Below, in pieces: positions 26,100-38,119 of a stretch of DNA of 64,000 nucleotides (positions are counted from its first letter, which is position 1; the number at the start of each line of letters is the position of its first letter). The position numbers and the translations under genes were made by a program. Location: positions 3,888,501 through 3,952,500 of the forward strand of contig JBAIZL010000425.1 in NCBI GenBank assembly GCA_036971475.1, in the 5' to 3' direction. This DNA is from Prosapia bicincta (taxonomy: Eukaryota; Arthropoda; Insecta; Hemiptera; Cercopidae). The notes below the pieces were generated by a model. That model was not told where the DNA came from. It saw only the letters and a program-made list of their open reading frames with translations, and made no database searches.

Positions 26100-27575
26100 G
26101 TCGGTCTTTCTTCAAAATGCCTTGAAACATTTCTCACCTTGAGCAGAATGCCTTGAAATGTTTCATATATTGTGCATAATGCCTTAAACATTTCATATCT
26201 TGTGTAAACTGCCTTGAAACGTTTCTTACTTTGTTCATGTCTTGAAACCTTTAATAGTTTGTCCAGATTGCCTTAAACGTTTCATAAGTTGTGCAGAATG
26301 TCGTTTCGTACCTCGTGTAGAATGAATTATACTTTATATACCTTGAGTAAAATGCCTTGAAACGTTTCATACTTTGTTCATGTCTTGAAACCTTTAATAG
26401 TTTGTACAGATTGCCTTAAACGTTTCATAAGTTGTGCAGAATGTCGTTTCGTACCTCGTGTAGAATGAATTATACTTTATATGCCTTGAGTAAAATGCCT
26501 TGAAACGTTTCATACTTTGTTCATGTCTTGAAACCTTTAATAGTTTGTCCAGATTGCCTTAAACGTTTCATAAGTTGTGCAGAATGTCGTTTCGTACCTC
26601 GTGTAGAATGAATTATACTTTATATGCCTTGAGTAAAATGCCTTGAAACGTTTCATACTTTGTTCATGTCTTGAAACCTTTAATAGTTTGTCCAGATTGC
26701 CTTAAACGTTTCATAAGTTGTGCAGAATGTCGTTTCGTACCTCGTGTAGAATGAGTTATACTTTATATACCTTGAGTAAAATGCCTTGAAACGTTTCATT
26801 ATTGTGCATAATGCCTTAAACATTTCATATCTTGTGTAAACTGCCTTGAAACGTTTCTTACTTTGTTCATGTCTTGAAACCTTTAATAGTTTGTCCAGAT
26901 TGCCTTACACGTTTCATAAGTTGTGCAGAATGTCGTTTCGTACCTCGTGTAGAATGAATTATACTTTATATACCTTGAGTAAAATGCCTTGAAATGTTTC
27001 ATATATTTTGCATAATGCCTTAAACATTTCATATCTTGTGTAAACTGCCTTGAAACGTTTCATACTTTGTTCATGTCTTGAAACCTTTAATAGTTTGTCC
27101 AGATTGCCTTAAACGTTTCATAAGTTGTGCAGAATGTCGTTTCGTACCTCGTGTAGAATGAATTATACTTTATATACCTTGAGTAAAGTGCCTTGAAACG
27201 TTTCATTATTGTGTAAACTATCTTGAAACGTTTCATACTTTATGCAGAAAGCTTTAAAACGTTTTCTATTCTGTGCAGATTGCCTTAAAAACGTTTAATA
27301 CCTTGTGTATTTTGCCTTGAAACGTTTCATGCTTTGTGGAGAATAGATTGAAACTCCTCAGATATTTGTCAAGAATGCCCTTAACGTTTAATACCTAGTG
27401 TAGAATACCTTAAAACATGTCATTCTCTGTGCAGAATGTCTTAAAACGTTTCATGCTTTGTGGAGAATAGATTGAAACTCCTTAGAAATTTGTCCAGAAT
27501 ACCCTTAACGTTTAATACCTAGTGTAGAATACCTTAAAACGTGTCATTCTCTGTGCAGAATGTCTTGAAACGTTT
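26100..27575. repeat. 143-bp composite satellite built from ~30-bp subunits
   Basis: Subunits of the form TGCCTTGAAACGTTTCATAC plus TTTGTTCA or TTGTGCAGAA are arranged in a fixed order. The GTGCAGAATGTCGTTTCG marker occurs at 26291, 26434, 26577 and 26720 (exactly 143 bp apart). It then recurs at about 26923 and 27127 after ~60-bp insertions of extra subunits. The right part (27200-27575) is diverged. Confidence 0.94.
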
Positions 27576-30327
27576 TAAACAGCTACACAACCCGATTAAT
27601 AAAGATGACGCAATATTTTCGGAACTCATTTGAAATGTAAAAATATGGAAAACGTTCATGATAACATTAGTGTGGAAAAGCGTCATTAATGAGTTACGGC
27701 TAGTTCAAGGTTTTGGCCGTATTTCTTATCATTCTATGAAATAAACTCCTAACGATTTTTAAAACAAATTCCAGAACCTAGTCTTGAGAACATTTTAGGA
27801 CTAAAACAACACGATTTTTTAATCTTCACAATACAACAGCTTTCTCGAATGTCCCATTAATACAAATTGTTTTTAAATAAAAATAGTAGAATAATAATTG
27901 TGAACAAAATTACCTGAAACAGGGTAATGTCGTCGATATTCATCAACAGCAGATGCAGCACTCCCTTCCCGCACTCACTCACTTACCCACCTACTCACCC
28001 TTAAAACCCCACGCACGCACACACACACACACACAGACAGCAAGTAAACAATATATCGACGATTCTTCAGTCGAAAATAAGTAGGTATAGCATTACTAGT
28101 TTAATTAATTATACTGAACTACAATATTACGAATATATAAAGAAGTATTCAAAGATGTGTTATTCAACATCACGCGCTGAACAAAACGCGCTGAACAAAA
28201 CGCGCTGGGACTGAAACTCAATTGTAATCTCTTACAACAATTTAATTGTTCTGAATGCTGTATTGGCAACTTGTCCAAGGAAATCTTTTACTTTTCGAAT
28301 TCAACAGAAGTCGATCTGGACGTTAATAGAACCTGAATACACTATTAAGATTATACCGTCCTACATTGCTTTTATGTTCAAAACTTAAAAAATGAAACAA
28401 GTTAATTCAATTTAACACTTATTCACAATGCCCAGAATTAATTCTTCTACAATTTTTTTTTGAAATCACTATGAGTGAATGATACATTTAATGACGATAT
28501 TGTCCAAAAACCGGTTGCTAAGTCCTAAAACCTAACCAAGATATGGTACAGGGATCTGCTTAATAGGCTTAGTTACAAGAGAAACTATAATCAACCCCCA
28601 TATTTTACCTTTAATTAACGCCCTTAAAAATTGGTTAGGTTTTTATTTCACGGGTTGAGCCGAAACCAAGGCGAAATCTTTAGCTATCCGTAACTCGCTA
28701 CACGAAGCCTTTCCGAACCTCTGTTTATATGAACTTTTTTTATTTATTTTTACTAATAAAATGATTCTAATTAATTCAATCTTCGAGAATTACTTTGAAT
28801 ACTTCAAATTTTATACTTCATTATTTTAGCCCCAATATATCACGACCTCAATATTACTAATAGGCACAACCTATTATATTTTTCCATTAAAAAACAAAAC
28901 AAAACAAAGTCCATTAAATTTGTTATAATTTAAATAATGTTTTTTACTAAAAAATAAACCCATTCAATGTTAACTAAACTATTCTATTATTATATACCTA
29001 TATAAAGGCAATAAAACCTACTAATCATTAATACGTTTTAAGCCTGGCAACGCCCTTCCAGGAGTTTCCATGTAGTAACTCCTAATAACAATGAACTGAT
29101 ATGCAAAATGTTTTGTTCTACTTGTTCACAACAATTTAGTCTAAAATGAACTGATTATTTATATGTATTTGTGTATATTTATATTTGCAACACAGTCTGA
29201 ATCTGTCAAGCTAAAAACATACTCTTAATTCAGGCCACTAACCTGTGTCAACAGTACAAAATTATATGCAATAATATGTATTGCTTCGGCTTATTATTTT
29301 TGTATTATTTACGTTACAGAAACGAATGAGTGAAGGATAAATCATCGACGGATGCTAAACAAAAGGCGCACGAGATGCTGTTTTATACGAATCAATAACG
29401 GGCTTGAGATAGGTCACATTAATTGAAAGGGGACAAATAACTGAACTACCGTAGGCTAAATATATATTCTGCATACCAGCGTGGCGTATTGTTTGTCGGA
29501 AATATGTGACGTCATTACTAATTTCACAGGACGAAGTTACTATGTTGCAAAATATATTTTTGAAAATATTTTCATAATACGAATAATCATGTTAGTACTA
29601 TTTTAACGAATAGTTATAAATAATGAATAATATTTTGTTTCCTCTACTTCAAAGAGTTTATACTTTTATTTTGGGAAGTATTTAATTATTATTTTGTGTT
29701 AGCAGAAGCACATGTTTTCCTAATAGCTCTCACTTTCTCTCTCTCGTCTTTTATTATATCGCAATACATTACGAAGGATTGCTTTCTTAAATTTTATATC
29801 TATTCGAACACTCGCTATTTACATCTTTAAAACATTATTGTACTTGCTCAACTGAAGCATGCAATGGTCGCCGATATAGATATTAAGTGCATATGACTCA
29901 TAAATATACCTCGGAATGAGAACTCAAAAGTTTGGATATTAGATAAAACCAAATTGTATTAAATATCTCCATGTGGCATTATTAAACTGGTGGTTTAATT
30001 ATCTCCATGTGGTTCGTTGGGAAAACTTTTCATCTAAAATCATTTCATCTAAAATTTAAAAAACTTTAAACCATCACTAAACCCGTCACTTATAATAAAA
30101 GGCTGGTACACTGTAGGATTACTGAGAACGCCAGTCCATTAAAAACACAATTTGAATTGAACAATATTTATGTCTACGGCCCAAAACAAAAAAAAAACAG
30201 GAAAATAGTCCTGAACTGTGATTAAAATGCTAAAACAAGAATGAATAAAACTTTGTGTACCTGATTTTAACCACAATATAAATGTGTGTATCTGTGTGCG
30301 TATTCGTAAATATATAATAACATACAT

Positions 30328-30329
<2 letters not shown>
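27576..30329. other. AT-rich unassigned DNA
   Basis: No gene recognised. Contains a short (CA)n near 28018-28036 and three tandem copies of an ACGCGCTGAACAAA-type unit at about 28172-28206. Confidence 0.5.

Positions 30330-30372
<43 letters not shown>
30330..30372. repeat. (TA)n microsatellite
   Basis: About 21 TA units, 55 bp left of a long (GT)n tract. Confidence 0.93.
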
Positions 30373-30377
<5 letters not shown>

Positions 30378-30424
30378 TTACATAGTAATTAAATATGAAT
30401 AAATATCGAATTACTTATTTATAA

Positions 30425-30455
30425 ATGTGTGTGTGTGTGTGTGTGTGTATGTGTG

Positions 30456-30492
<37 letters not shown>

Positions 30493-30529
30493 TGTGAATG
30501 TGTATGTCTGTGTGTATGTGTGTGTGTGT

Positions 30530-30582
<53 letters not shown>

Positions 30583-30630
30583 TGTGAATGTGTATGTCTG
30601 TGTGTATGTGTGTGTGTGTGCGTGTGTGTG

Positions 30631-30684
<54 letters not shown>

Positions 30685-30703
30685 TGTGAATGTGTATGTC
30701 TGT

Positions 30704-30794
<91 letters not shown>

Positions 30795-30809
30795 TCTGTG
30801 TCTGTGTGT
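30425..30809. repeat. Long (GT)n microsatellite with internal higher-order unit
   Basis: 385 bp of (GT)n. An interruption TCTGTGAATGTGTATGTCTG recurs three times (about 30490, 30580 and 30682), showing that a ~90-100 bp block, not only the dinucleotide, was multiplied. ORFs are artefacts. Confidence 0.96.
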
Positions 30810-31424
30810 TTATTGTAAAAATACCCTAAACGATAAACGATATATGTATATGTTTTAAAGTAGTAAGGATAGCTGATTATAACAATTATCCGGGTAAAGA
30901 GATAATGGATAAATAATGAAACTCTATTGATGATAGAGCTAAGACAAAATTATACTCTATTCAGTATTATGTTGCCAAAAAACCCGTATTACTGAGTAGT
31001 ACATTTAACTGAGTAGAATATTTTTTGTGAGCAATTTTCGAATCAGTATAATTCATATTTATACATTCTCTTAAGATGTTTTTAACACAGGGTTATTTAA
31101 CTTCTATATTTCAATTATTACGAAGACAAAAACGGGATGAAATACGATGAAACTTGACCTATTTTTAGCGGAATAACATTATATTTATGAAATATTTAAA
31201 TATTTACCGCTGATAAAACTAGGGTAATCCTCGCAAGCACAGAATGGTAGCTTATCATGATTATGACTAAGTGTTTAGGTAACGATAACGGGAATTGCGT
31301 CATGGAGAGTCGGTTATCAACAATATATATTTGCTCCTATGGTGACACGATTTAGGCAATCGGTAATACTCAATTTTCCACTTTAGGTTCCTGTCCGTAC
31401 TTCTGACACCAATAAATTACAATA
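30810..31424. other. AT-rich unassigned DNA
   Basis: Nothing recognised. Confidence 0.5.
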
Positions 31425-31610
31425 TACAGTAAAACCTCTCTAGTTTGTCACATTCTGGATTGAGGGGGTGACGAATACGAGAAAAATGCTAATTATGGAA
31501 GTCGTGAGATTAACATGTAATAGTGGGTAAACATGGTACATAAATACGTAAATGGATATGTAATGAAATTAATGTTCTAGTTACACCATTTATGTCGGGC
31601 GGAAAACTCA
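31425..31610 (+). mobile_element. Possible pogo/Tigger-like DNA transposon end
   Basis: The sequence TA-CAGTAAAACCTCTCTAG, then TTGTCACATTCTGG and GGGGGTGACGAATACGAGA, resembles the terminal repeat and subterminal 'new-state' words of Tc1/mariner-pogo (Tigger) elements, which begin CAGTAAAACCTC next to a TA target. I found no inverted partner to the right and no transposase remnant, so this would be a solo or truncated end. Recognised from the motif only. Confidence 0.35.
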
Positions 31611-31633
31611 ACAACACTATTACACAATATATC

Positions 31634-31815
31634 TTTGAGTGCAGTTTTCTGCCATTCCTAGCGATTCAATATTCTCCTCTGTTGACGCGTTTCTGAGTAG
31701 CTCCATTCTAAAAACTAAAGACTACGATTTAAATTTTTGAGAATGGAGATATTCAGAAACGCGTCTACAGAGGAGAATATTGAATTGTTAGGAATGGCAG
31801 AAAACTGCACTCAAA
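31634..31815. repeat. 81-bp-arm foldback (hairpin) element E
   Basis: Arms 31634-31714 and 31735-31815 are ~90% reverse complementary, starting TTTGAGTGCAGTTTTCTGCC and ending with its complement; the spacer is ~20 bp. Complementarity extends weakly into the flanks (ATATATC / GATATAT). Unlike the other hairpins it is not in (TA)n and lacks CAAGAAT, so it is a different family, perhaps a MITE. It is non-coding. Confidence 0.8.
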
Positions 31816-32209
31816 CATATAGATATATTCCTAAGGGAAATGAAGATGAGTATATTAATAATTTCAACTATTACGCAAAACTATAAAACACTAGAAGCCT
31901 GCAGTATAGTTCCTTATTACGAATACAGTAGGCTTCGTTCATAAAAGCACACACAAACAAAAACATATTACAGTACCTTGTAAGAGCGATAACACTATGT
32001 AGGAAAAGTACAGTGTATTAAATCTGTTTGCGTTTTAGTTTTTAAAATAGGCTGTCATTTTCTGTTGTACAAAATAACGTTTAACTGATGACCTCTGTAC
32101 TATGTGACAGTCCAGACGATATTTGTTATTACTGAGACAAATACGGAATACTGTGACGAATTATAGAAGATGACGATGAAGGGCTTCTACAGTAAGTATA
32201 TATGCTGAT

Positions 32210-32364
32210 ACGTATTCCTTGAAGGATAGAAAAATATTACGAATAGCTATTATCTAGAGTACATCCGTTCATTTTATAGTGCACACAATCTCAGTTCCGA
32301 CGTTTCGCTAGAATCTCATCTAGCATTAACGAGATGAACCCAACCACAGTTGAAGAGCGAGTGA

Positions 32365-32369
<5 letters not shown>
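32210..32369 (-). repeat. Dispersed cap repeat, copy 2, abutting (TA)n
   Basis: Read on the minus strand, this starts next to (TA)n with CACTCGCTCTTCAACTGTGG and contains a small stem GCTAGA-TGAGAT-TCTAGC followed by GAAACGTCGG. It then reads TGCACTATAAAATGAACGG and ATGTACTC, matching 20765-20882. The stem followed by GAAAC-GTC resembles part of a hammerhead-ribozyme-like 3' motif, but the CTGATGA core is not intact. The class is unknown. Confidence 0.65.
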
Positions 32370-32431
<62 letters not shown>

Positions 32432-32561
32432 AACTAAGTCAAAATACAAATACAAGAATTATAATTGAATTTATATAATCGAATTGTAAATTCAATTATA
32501 ATTCTTGTATTTGTATTTTGACTTAGTTCTTTATTAATACACAAGAATACATATTGCGATA

Positions 32562-32609
<48 letters not shown>
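32370..32609. repeat. (TA)n - hairpin B copy 1 - (TA)n
   Basis: (TA)n at 32370-32429, then a perfect 42-bp inverted repeat (32431-32472 with 32488-32529, 15-bp spacer) containing AATACAAATACAAGAATTA. This is followed by TTAATACACAAGAATAC-ATATTGCGA and (TA)n to 32609. The same hairpin and flank recur at 52951-53050. Confidence 0.88.
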
Positions 32610-32615
<6 letters not shown>

Positions 32616-33398
32616 TTATATACATAAACTTAATAATGTTTTACCTCAAAGGTAAAAAACCTTTATGGAAAAAAGACCTAACGTAAATAGAATGTATACA
32701 TTTCAAGAAACGTTTAGTTTCAGTTAATTATATGAGGATAGAAAACAAATAATAACTAAAAACCAACAAGAACTCTTTTTCATTTTGTTGAGCCTCGTCA
32801 ATGTCAACATGTATGTACATGTTTTGCACACATTATTGCCCTAAGCTTGAGGTTATTTTTTACGAAATTTTATAAAAGGCTGACCTCTGGCTTGTTCCGT
32901 TCACTTAAAAATCTATCGTTCAATATTGAGAATTTTTTTTTTTAATACGTTAGAAAATGAATTTTGGATAATTTTGTGTGCTTCTGCTATGAAGCGAATA
33001 TATATGCGCGCGCGCGTGTGTGTATGTGTGTCGACATAAATCAAAGCAGCACTGTTAGGTCAGTGAGCCAAGTCCTTAGGTTAGGTATTATTCTAGTTTT
33101 GTAACTCAAATGTGAAAAGGCTCATCTAGTGTAAAATTAATATAAAAATATTTATTGGAATAGTCTATTATATAGCTAAGTTTGCGTGCAAAGGAAAAAA
33201 TTACAACAAGAAATAAATAAACTTGATTGTGAACATGGCTCGCAAACTAATGTTTGTCTCATAATCTGTCAAAGACAAATTCATCGTCGAATTGTATAAC
33301 TTCCCCATAATTGTAATTTATATTTTGTGCAGTAACGATGACGTTATATTTGAAACGCGTATAAGGAAATAAATCATAGATCTTGAGTTCGAGTTTGT

Positions 33399-33401
<3 letters not shown>
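32610..33401. other. AT-rich unassigned DNA
   Basis: Nothing recognised apart from a short (GC)n(GT)n run at about 33007-33030. Confidence 0.5.
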
Positions 33402-33434
<33 letters not shown>

Positions 33435-33551
33435 CAAAATACGTTTTCTTGTTTAATAATTTAAAACAACACAGGTTATTCAAATACAACAATATTTATT
33501 ATTTTATATCCAAAGCTTTTATTCTTGTATTTGAATAACCTGTGTTGGTTT

Positions 33552-33612
<61 letters not shown>

Positions 33613-33775
33613 AAACAACATAGGTTATTCAAATACAAGAATATTTATTAATTTATATCCTAATATTCAAATAATATTTATTAATTTCTATCAAATATTC
33701 TTGTATTTGAATAACCTATGTTGTTTTAAATTATTAAACAAGAAAACTTAATTTATATATATATATATATATTAT
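33402..33775. repeat. Nested palindrome: two hairpins C arranged inverted around (TA)n
   Basis: Hairpin C1 (about 33456-33557) and hairpin C2 (arms 33612-33646 and 33693-33727, perfect 35 bp) share AAAACAAC, GGTTATTCAAATACAAGAAT and flanks. C1 is preceded by TTTTCTTGTTTAATAATTT, and C2 is followed by the reverse complement AAATTATTAAACAAGAAAA. The two hairpins are therefore mirror copies about the (TA)n at 33554-33610, with further (TA)n on the outside (33402-33431, 33757-33773). This gives palindromes within a palindrome. Confidence 0.85.
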
Positions 33776-35577
33776 ATTAAAATGTTGAAATATTTTGCAA
33801 AAATATTAATCTAGGCGGTTTTAACACGAAAAATTGATATTTCTCATAATATAATAACTTACTTCCAATAAGAAATAGAGTAAAAATAAACACAGTTTTA
33901 CTTTACATCTCACTACATAAAATTTTATTAAAACAAATAAAACTTTATTTAATAAACTTGCGTGATTGTTTTCTTAAACTATAATGTAGTGAGATTTAGA
34001 ATTAACAGTTTTAACTTTTACTGTTGTGAATTGTTCTCTCTAGCTAAGCTCTAAAGTACTTGTAACGAATTTAACAAATTTTGAATAAACAATTGGAAAT
34101 AATTAAATGGACATTACTTGGGTTTTGATTTTTGAGCTACATATGCATGGTTTTTAAACCTGAAAAAACAATACAGTTACTTTTTGTTTTAAATTAAATG
34201 TATTTGCAAAAAGATCAAAAATATACTATACGAACATTTTAAAACATAAAGTATAATCATTTTAAACTCAGCTATGTTGCACTATAACCTGTAACTAGGA
34301 TTTAATTAAATGTACACATGCACAGTAAAAACAATATAGTTTTCAGCTGATATGATTTCATTTCTACAAAATGATATTACAACACATCAGTATTAGCCAC
34401 TATTTACTAGAGGATATAATTGGGGAAGTGTTCAGGTTTTACGGCCGCTTTAAGGTTAATTAATCTAACTCCAACCGAGGCAAACTTTCGCTGATTGTAA
34501 CAAACAAGTAACTGTATAAACTTCCTCCATTATAGCGAACAACCACTTCGGGTAAAAACAGCATTCTGAAGGCAAAACCCTAAGAAAATAGGAATATCCT
34601 ATTTGGACAGAGCGCTATTGCTTTTATACCAAAGTTCGTGTACACTATATATAAACCTTTAATCTAATTACGTATTTAAATATTTTAATAGAATATTTAT
34701 CGATAGTTTTATTAAAAATGAAACCTTTTTCGAATCTTTTGTAGGCCTAAAATATTTACACTTTACCTGTAGTTGTTAAGAAATATTTCTGCCAGAACAA
34801 TGTAAAATATTCGTCAAATATTTAATACAAACTTTTACCCAAATATTTTTTCTTGATTTTTATATCAATTCCAGAGAATTTATATAGTTAAACGTTTTGA
34901 ACATGAAATAAATTTGTGTATACACTCACAGCTTTGGCTATTAGGGAAAAGAATGTTTGATCCATTAGTCCTATATTATCAAATCAATCGTCAAAGTTGA
35001 TTACAAATAAACCTCTGAAGAAGATAGGAAACTAACTATCGAAATAATGTATGAGTAAAATGAAGAATATAAGAAATATATATATATATATATATATATA
35101 TTGTTCAAAATATGTGTTTTATATAGGAAACATCTTTTCTATAAAATAATTTTATATTTAAGAAACCTTTTTATGTAACACAAACTTTTATATTTTGGCC
35201 AAAAGTTTTTTTTAATGTACAAAATTTATGTAAATGTAGAGTAGGTCCTACTTCCCAGTGTATGAATATACAAAGATATATTATTAACGGTTATAGATTG
35301 ATAATGTATAGATCATCAATACATAAAATATACTTAGGTAGGCCTATATGGTATATAATTATGTATTTATTCATTTTTTTCAATTCAAATTTATTCATAC
35401 TGTAAGGAATCATAATAATGAAAGCCTGAACCTGAAATTAAGCTGCATTTCAAACCAAATATAGTCAGAATCAAAGCATAAGTCATTGAAAAACCATTTA
35501 CAGTTTATTCATTTACTATAAAGTATTGGATAAACTTCAACCAATTTAAGTTTTTGAATGACTTTTTTCTTCTACGA

Positions 35578-35578
<1 letters not shown>
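33776..35578. other. AT-rich unassigned DNA
   Basis: Nothing recognised. A short (TA)n lies at 35081-35101. Confidence 0.5.
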
Positions 35579-35653
<75 letters not shown>

Positions 35654-35672
35654 ATGTATGTATATATATATA

Positions 35673-35703
<31 letters not shown>

Positions 35704-35737
35704 ATATGTATGTACGTATATATGTATGTATGTATAC
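35579..35737. repeat. (TA)n/(TG)n/(TATG)n compound microsatellite
   Basis: (TA)n at 35579-35636, then alternating GTGTGT and TATGTATG blocks to 35737. The 105-codon ORF starting upstream is its translation. Confidence 0.95.
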
Positions 35738-36326
35738 TTTTACAAATTAAACTCTATAATACAAGATTTAATTAGTACAATATATACCATGTTATTCCAC
35801 AAAATTTACAACTTTCGATCTCAATGTTTTCTCAGCAGAATCACAGATAGAACCTCGGAGGTATATTTCGTTTAGATTAAGAGTATAGTTGAAATATTGT
35901 ATAAGCAAGAAGGGGAGAAATAGGCAATCAGTTAACATCTCTTTAAAACTAGACTTCGATGTGAAACTAACTAGTAAGTTATTTCTTCAATTCTGAGGTA
36001 CAAGTAGCACTAAATTATAAAATTTTATCACGGTAAACGTTTTTCTGAGAAAACCGATTTTTGTAGAATGATATATGACAAAATCTAGAAAGCCATTACT
36101 GTAAATTACGCAAACTTTATCACTTGGACTTCTGTTTGGATTTAAATAATTAACTTTTAAGTTAAACTTAAAAGCCTTTTAAAAACTAGAATAAATAATT
36201 GTTAGGCTATATATGTAAAACAAATCTACATATTTTGAATACTCGGGTATATTTTAACTCTTTTAGCCGTTAATAAGGTAAAATAAAATACGAATAAAAC
36301 ATTATACAATATGTATAACTCGATTA
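35738..36326. other. AT-rich unassigned DNA left of the composite insertion
   Basis: No gene recognised. Base composition is strongly AT-rich and changes sharply at 36341, where the retrotransposon begins. Confidence 0.5.
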
Positions 36327-36340
36327 ATATTACTTTTTTT
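36327..36340 (+). repeat. Target-site duplication (left) of the non-LTR element
   Basis: ATATTACTTTTTTT here is repeated exactly at 51549-51562, immediately after the 3' tail. A 14-bp direct repeat is the usual size for target-primed reverse transcription. Confidence 0.85.
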
Positions 36341-36428
36341 TGGGGTGTAAATGTAGCAGGCCTCCACGTGGTGCACACTGGGCAACGCTAAATCTGCTAC
36401 GACGAATCTCTGCCAAATCCTTCTAGAG

Positions 36429-36501
36429 ATGACCAAATCGATAGTATCAAGCAGCCATCGCAAAGTCAGCCCTTCTCAGGGCTTGAACGACGGGCTCCGC
36501 G
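36429..36501 (+). pseudogene. ORF2 N-terminal 24 codons, severed by the foldback insertion
   Basis: ATG at 36429 opens MTKSIVSSSHRKVSPS and QGLNDGLR, which lead in frame (through TCCGCG) into VLFWNAGGLNN at 48001. RVLFWNAGG is the classic start of a non-LTR endonuclease domain (usually R-x-[LV]-x-x-N-A-x-G). The frame is open upstream to a TAG at 36354, but ATG 36429 is the first Met and lies 37 bp after the likely ORF1 stop. The match across the gap is the strongest evidence that the palindrome is an insertion. Confidence 0.8.
36496..36501 (+). repeat. 6-bp target-site duplication (left) of the foldback element
   Basis: TCCGCG directly precedes the element's AGTAGTACTG end and recurs at 47996-48001 directly after its CAGTACTACT end. 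Removing one copy restores the ORF2 frame. Confidence 0.85.
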
Positions 36502-36541
36502 AGTAGTACTGAGGATAGTTGGGCGCGCCCACCCCTAAACT

Positions 36542-36880
36542 CGGCCGCTACGTAACCCAGGACTATAGGGGTAGTTTTGGATGATGCTCAAGGTCATCCC
36601 GGCCCTGACCCTAGACCAAGGGGTGGTTTCGACCACGTTCAGGGGGATAGGGGGTAGTTTTTCGAAAAAAAAAAAAAAATCGGCCGCTACGTAACCTAGG
36701 ACTATAGGGGTAGTTTCGGATGATGCGGGCGGACGTCGTGATCCTGACCCTAGCTTTGGGGGTGGTTTTGAACACGTCTAGAGGGGTGGGGGGTAGTTTT
36801 TCGAAAAAAATAAATTCCGGCTAACTAACCTAAGCTAGCCAAAATGGATCTAACCTAACCTAACATACGTGTTGGGGGTG
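36542..36880 (+). repeat. Outer 139-bp modules and TTAGG-type block (left arm)
   Basis: Two tandem modules begin CGGCCGCTACGTAACC at 36542 and 36681, each running through GACTATAGGGGTAGTTT and GGATGATGC to GGGGTAGTTTTTCG and an A-run. The second is followed by ACTAACCTAAGCTAGCC and CTAACCTAACCTAACAT. The second module plus this tail recurs at 42278-42440 (same orientation) and inverted at 42066-42226. The mirror of this feature is 47617-47955. Confidence 0.8.
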
Positions 36881-37544
36881 ACCTCGGCTACGTTCAGGAC
36901 CATCACCGGGGGTAGCTCCGGGGGTGGATTGGGGGTGGGGGGTAGTTTTCGAAAAAATTTTGGAAAATCGTGCCTTGACCGATAGGGTATGTCTAGAGTG
37001 TATTATTGCGTCGGTAGGGGTAGTTTCACCTAGGGGTAGTTTTTACAAAAAATATGAAATTGCCGAAATTCGATCGGACGGATCAAATGACCGTACGGGA
37101 TATGTCTAGAGTCCAATAAGGAACGCTGCGGGGGTGGTTTCACCTGTGGGTTGTCTTCAGAATGCCAAACATAATAGGCGGAATAGCTCCGGTGGAGGGG
37201 GTAACTTTTGGAAAGACTTAATGGTTATCTGAAGTAAGGCCTCTTAGGTAGTGTAACCCAGGAATAGCTTGGGTGGTGGGGGTAACTTTGGAAAGATTTT
37301 ATGGTTATCTGATGACGTATCAGCGCTCGAGCAACTCTATGCAAGTAGTAGGCTCACCCTAACTATAGTGGTCTACCCTTAAATGATATGGGTGATGAGG
37401 GGCCCAGGGGTAAACGATTGCCAAACTCAAAATTTGTCTATGCTACTAAAATAATAAACAATGCAGTCAGCCTATAAGTAAAGCTACATAAGAGCAGGGC
37501 TAGGACGGTTGCTATATCAACTACCAAGAGAAATACCTCCACCA

Positions 37545-37930
37545 AGTCTTAGGTAAAGCTATCTGTGGAGCAAGGCCTCAGGAAAAGCCATCCCTTAGGC
37601 CGACCCTTAGGTAAAGCCATCCAGGTGTCGGACCTTCGGTAAAGTCACACCAGGAGTCGTGTTAGAGGTAAAGCCCCCAGGAGCTAGGCCTAGCCAACCC
37701 GAAGCCAGCCGGGTGTCAGACCTCCGTTAAAGTAACCGAGGAGTCGGGCCTGAGGTAGAGCCGGCCAGGCCCTAGGTAAAGCTACCATTGAGGCAGACCA
37801 TCGGTAAAGCTACCATGGAGTCGGGGCCTAGGTAAAGCTACCATGGAGTTAGACCATAGGTAAAGCAAACACGGAGCAAGGACTCAGGTAAAAGCCATCT
37901 CGAAGCCTGCCGATAGGTAAAGTAACCCAG
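37545..37930. repeat. ~30-bp degenerate tandem repeat in left arm (mirror 46574-46959)
   Basis: About a dozen diverged units of the type AGGTAAAGCTACCATGGAG plus TCGGGCCT. One constant word, GTAAAGC, is spaced about 25-35 bp. Confidence 0.8.
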
Positions 37931-38119
37931 GATTCAAGCATCAAGTGGGGGTGGCTATCAAATAATATATGAAATTACCAAAAACTGACCGGTTAGATCA
38001 AACGACCAACGACCTACATAGAGTTCAAATAGTCAACAAGCTGAATCAACCAATCACAACGCAAGGGCCCGGTAGGCCTACGTAAACGGTCGCTGTAAGA
38101 CGAGAAGGCCTATATAACG

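Noticed and set aside
32280..32345. Intact hammerhead ribozyme
   Set aside because: GAAAC-GTC follows a stem, but the CTGATGA core is not present in the required place.
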